Part shown: positions 6,113 through 8,570 of the stretch, one piece after another | How the letters are laid out: each line of letters opens with the position of its first letter | How positions within the stretch are numbered: the first letter of the stretch is position 1 | NCBI GenBank assembly: GCA_905480085.1 | Contig: CAJQPD010000175.1 | Location: 1-8,570, forward strand | DNA: 8,570 nt | Direction of reading: 5' to 3' | Source of the DNA: an uncultured Acidimicrobiia bacterium | GTDB lineage: Bacteria > Actinomycetota > Acidimicrobiia > Spongiisociales > JAENVV01 | The notes under the pieces: model-generated | The model's input: the letters and a program-made list of their open reading frames with translations, nothing else | Databases searched by the model: none | What the model was told of the DNA's origin: nothing | Translations under genes and position numbers: made by a program

Positions 6113-7159
6113 ATGGTCGAGCGTGTACAACTTGCCGAACCGCGCGGTTTCTGCGCGGGTGTCGAAATGGCCATCAAGTCACTCACCTGGATGGTGCGGG
6201 TCTTCGAAGCGCCGGTCTATTGCTACCACGAGATCGTCCACAATCGATGGGTGGTTGACGCTTTTGAACGAGTCGGGGTGATTTTCGTCAACAGCATGGA
6301 CGAGGTCCCTCCTGGCGCACCTGTCATGCTATCGGCCCACGGATCGGCCCCCGAGGTGGTAGCCGCCGCCCAGGCTTCCGCCGGAGTTGTGGTCGACGCC
6401 GTCTGCCCGCTTGTGACCAAGGTGCACCATGAGGTCAAGACACTCACCGACAAAGGGTTCCAGATCCTCTATATCGGGCATGAGGGTCACGACGAGGCGG
6501 TCGGGACTATCGCTGAAGCGCCCGAACACATCACGTTGATCGAACCCGAGCGAGGATTGGAATCATTCACCGCCAAGGACCCGACCAAGGTCGCCTTGCT
6601 GGCTCAAACCACTCTCGGGCTGTTCGAGTGGCAGGACGTGCTCCAACAGTCGCAAGCCAAGTTCCCCGAACTCAAGACCGCTCGCAAATCTGATCTTTGC
6701 TATGCCACAACCAATCGGCAGGAAGCGGTCCAACAGCTATCGACCTCAGCCGATCTTGTCCTGGTGGTTGGCAGCGACTCGTCGTCGAATACCAGGGCAC
6801 TCGTTCGGGTGGCCCACGAGGCGGGCATTCCGGCCTACCGGATTGACAACGCAGAGGCCATCGAGCCTGAGTGGTTGACCGGAATAGAGATCGTCGGAGT
6901 GACTGCCGGAGCCTCCGCCCCCGACCACCTCGTTTCGGAGGTCATCGATCGCATCAATCCACGCAATGGAGTCGAGTTGATCCAGGTGACGAAGGAAGGC
7001 GAGTACTTCCCACTACCACCACAGCTCCGGGGATTCCTTACGGCCCTACAAGCGGTGGTCGAAGCAGGCTTTTCGGCGTCTGACCGAGGCGGCCGGGGAT
7101 TGTTGGAAGATGACCGGTCGTGGACCGCGACCGAAGCCCTCGACCTCATCAGCGAGTAG
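6113..7159 (+). CDS. ispH: 4-hydroxy-3-methylbut-2-enyl diphosphate reductase (IspH/LytB)
   Basis: Last step of the MEP pathway: reduces HMBPP to IPP and DMAPP using a [4Fe-4S] cluster in the cytoplasm. 348 residues from ATG 6113. All three cluster cysteines are present: GFCAGV (Cys14), AVCPLVTKVH (Cys98) and DLCYATTNRQ (Cys196). Substrate and proton-transfer motifs follow: His43 (EIVHN), His76 (AHGSAP), GHEGHDE with Glu128, AQTT (164-167), GSDSSSNT (220-227) and TAGASAP (264-270). ATG 6104 in the same frame would add three residues. Neither ATG has a ribosome site; I prefer 6113 because it matches the short N-termini of relatives and the TAACAT box. The usual core ends near FPLPPQLR (about 306), leaving a tail of some 42 residues that is long for the family. 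Its end overlaps the end of cmk by 11 bp, convergently. Confidence 0.97.
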   Translation: MVERVQLAEPRGFCAGVEMAIKSLTWMVRVFEAPVYCYHEIVHNRWVVDAFERVGVIFVNSMDEVPPGAPVMLSAHGSAPEVVAAAQASAGVVVDAVCPLVTKVHHEVKTLTDKGFQILYIGHEGHDEAVGTIAEAPEHITLIEPERGLESFTAKDPTKVALLAQTTLGLFEWQDVLQQSQAKFPELKTARKSDLCYATTNRQEAVQQLSTSADLVLVVGSDSSSNTRALVRVAHEAGIPAYRIDNAEAIEPEWLTGIEIVGVTAGASAPDHLVSEVIDRINPRNGVELIQVTKEGEYFPLPPQLRGFLTALQAVVEAGFSASDRGGRGLLEDDRSWTATEALDLISE

Positions 7160-7802
7160 CTGCCACCAACGTGAGCACCCGGGCGATTACTTCGTCTACC
7201 GACAAATCGCTGGTATCGATTTCAACGGCATCGGGCGCGTGCTGAAGCGGGGAAACCGCTCTGGTGGAATCAATCGTGTCACGTCTCGCCAGGTCTTGTT
7301 CAATCAGTTCCTGGTCGCCGGCCACCTCACCGGCGCGACGCCGGGCTCTTACCTCAGGACGGGCAGTAACGAACAGTTTCAACGCCGCGTCGGGAAATAC
7401 GACGCTACCGATGTCGCGCCCCTCGACGACTGCCGATCCACCCCGCTCAGCCACCCAGTTCCGTTGAGCCTGCACCATCAGTCGCCGCACCTCGGGTACT
7501 GCGGACACGGCCGAGACCGCCAACGTCGTCTGCTCGCTACGAATCGCCTCGGAGACGTCGTCTTCGTCGAGCAGCATCCGTCCCCGGTCATACTTCAACT
7601 CAACAGCCCGGATGAGAGCGGCCACCGCCTCCTGATCTTCACAATCAATCCCGGCCCGCAGGACGGCCACCGTAGCCGCCCGATAGTAAGCCCCAGTATC
7701 AAGATGTGGCAGCTCCAATTTCATTGCAACGGACCGGGCGATTGTGGTTTTACCGCTGCCCCCCGGTCCGTCGATGGCGATCACGTAACCGGTTAGCTCC
7801 AT
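7149..7802 (-). CDS. cmk: Cytidylate kinase (CMP/dCMP kinase)
   Basis: Phosphorylates CMP and dCMP with ATP in pyrimidine salvage and recycling; cytoplasmic. 217 residues from ATG 7800-7802, typical for bacterial Cmk. P-loop GPGGSGKTT (12-20), substrate-binding DTGAYYR (35-41), VVEGRDIGSVVFPDA (125-139), the arginine-rich lid (RARRRAGE, 152-159) and RRDTIDSTRAVSPL (173-186). I chose this ATG because it overlaps the aroA stop by 10 nt (ATGGAGCTAA) and has GGGAAGAG about 8 nt upstream. An in-frame TTG at 7818-7820 would add six residues. It is coupled to aroA. No terminator is visible after its TGA, which lies inside the end of the opposing ispH gene. Confidence 0.97.
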   Translation of the reverse strand: MELTGYVIAIDGPGGSGKTTIARSVAMKLELPHLDTGAYYRAATVAVLRAGIDCEDQEAVAALIRAVELKYDRGRMLLDEDDVSEAIRSEQTTLAVSAVSAVPEVRRLMVQAQRNWVAERGGSAVVEGRDIGSVVFPDAALKLFVTARPEVRARRRAGEVAGDQELIEQDLARRDTIDSTRAVSPLQHAPDAVEIDTSDLSVDEVIARVLTLVAATR

Positions 7803-8570
7803 GAGGCGAACTCTTCCCAATAGCCCGGCCAGGTTTTTGAAACAACCTCCGGATCGGCAATCCGAACTCCCGGTACTCGAAGTCCAGCCAACGAGAAGGA
7901 CATGGCCATCCGATGGTCATCGTAGGTCTGTATTTCCGTCGGTACCATGAACGAGGGAGGATCGATGCTCAGAGAGTCCCTGGTCGCCACAACTCCCACG
8001 CCTAACTTGGCGAGTTCGGTCGAGACCGCCACCAACCTATCCGTCTCCTTCACGGCCCAGGACGAGAGTCCGGTCAGCCGCGAGGGTCCATCGGCAAACG
8101 CCGCACAGACGGCAATGGCCATCGCCCCGTCCGGACACTGACCGAGGTCCATGGTTATTCCGGTCAAGCGCCTGGGGGCTCGAACGACGATCTCTCGCGA
8201 ACCGACTTCAACAGCACAGCCCATGGCCGCCAGCGCCTCGAGTACACCCAGGTCAGCCTGGCTCGAACCAGCCCCAATTCCGGTCACGACAGCCTCTCCC
8301 CCGCTGATCGCCGCCGCGCACCATGCGTACACGGCTGCCGAGGCGTCAGCCTCGATCGCGTAGGCGAGCGGACGGTACCGGCCAGTCGGAATGACAACAT
8401 GATCGACTGCCAGTTCCGGTTCAACCCCGAAGGCGGCCATGACTTCGGCCGTTGTTTGCAGGTACGACGCGGAGATGCTTTGGCCACCCAAAAACTCGAT
8501 TCGGACCGGGCCGGTGGCGAAAGGTGCCACCATCATGAGTGCCGACACCGGCTGGGAGCTCGTCGACGCG
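7793..8570 (-). CDS. aroA: 3-phosphoshikimate 1-carboxyvinyltransferase (EPSP synthase), N-terminus off the right edge
   Basis: Sixth step of the shikimate pathway: transfers enolpyruvate from PEP to shikimate-3-phosphate. The window holds the last 258 codons, about 60 percent of a typical 430-residue enzyme. The first visible residues, ASTSSQPVSALMM, are the shikimate-phosphate-binding Ser-Ser-Gln motif. The frame is open to the edge, so the GTG at 8546-8548 is internal. Next come ISASYLQTTAEVM, the second-domain YAIEADASAAVYAW, CPDGAMAIA with the catalytic-region Asp, KETDRL, TYDDHRMAM and the terminal DPEVVSKTWPGYW. All visible signature motifs are intact. It overlaps cmk by 10 nt. Confidence 0.97.
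   Translation of the reverse strand, partial: ASTSSQPVSALMMVAPFATGPVRIEFLGGQSISASYLQTTAEVMAAFGVEPELAVDHVVIPTGRYRPLAYAIEADASAAVYAWCAAAISGGEAVVTGIGAGSSQADLGVLEALAAMGCAVEVGSREIVVRAPRRLTGITMDLGQCPDGAMAIAVCAAFADGPSRLTGLSSWAVKETDRLVAVSTELAKLGVGVVATRDSLSIDPPSFMVPTEIQTYDDHRMAMSFSLAGLRVPGVRIADPEVVSKTWPGYWEEFASWS

Noticed and set aside
8546..8548. GTG as the true start of aroA
   Set aside because: The seven codons before it, up to the window edge, spell the conserved shikimate-phosphate-binding motif, so the gene continues beyond the window.

Overview
The window is an ordinary-looking piece of a moderately GC-rich bacterial chromosome, most likely from an actinobacterium. The Acidimicrobiia are my best guess. 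The reasons are the GTG/TTG starts, TANNNT-type -10 boxes sitting directly before start codons, a lipoprotein with a Thr/Asp-rich linker after its lipobox, and an aroA-cmk-der neighbourhood. The lineage is inference; no marker gene settles it. I see no CRISPR array, insertion sequence, phage gene or defence system, and no clear sign of horizontal transfer.

Left part (1-4400, all minus strand): the front of an ABC importer operon of the peptide/opine/nickel (Dpp/Opp) type. In transcription order it has a putative promoter and a leader of about 145 nt with an inverted repeat and a hairpin, a family-5 solute-binding lipoprotein, a perfect 28-bp palindrome, a DppB-type permease, and a DppC-type permease that runs off the left edge. 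The ATPase genes would be expected beyond position 1. Both permeases carry extra segments not found in textbook DppB/DppC. This is the most distinctive protein-level observation here.

Middle (4401-4590): a complete tRNA-Pro(GGG) with an encoded CCA on the plus strand, converging on the next minus-strand unit across a 56-bp gap.

Right part (4591-8570): housekeeping genes. On the minus strand, aroA (the end of EPSP synthase, N-terminus off the right edge) overlaps cmk (CMP kinase) by 10 nt. Further left are der/engA (double-GTPase ribosome assembly factor) and a 47-residue single-helix membrane protein whose GTG start overlaps the der stop. Between cmk and der lies ispH (last enzyme of the MEP isoprenoid pathway) on the opposite strand. 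It diverges from der across a compact 72-bp region and converges on cmk, so tightly that their stop ends overlap by 11 bp. Both der and ispH lack a Shine-Dalgarno sequence, and each has a -10-like box 6-7 nt before its start codon, which suggests divergent leaderless promoters.

No stretch longer than 300 bases lacks a gene. The largest gap (4215-4457) holds the transporter leader and promoter region and the tRNA upstream region.
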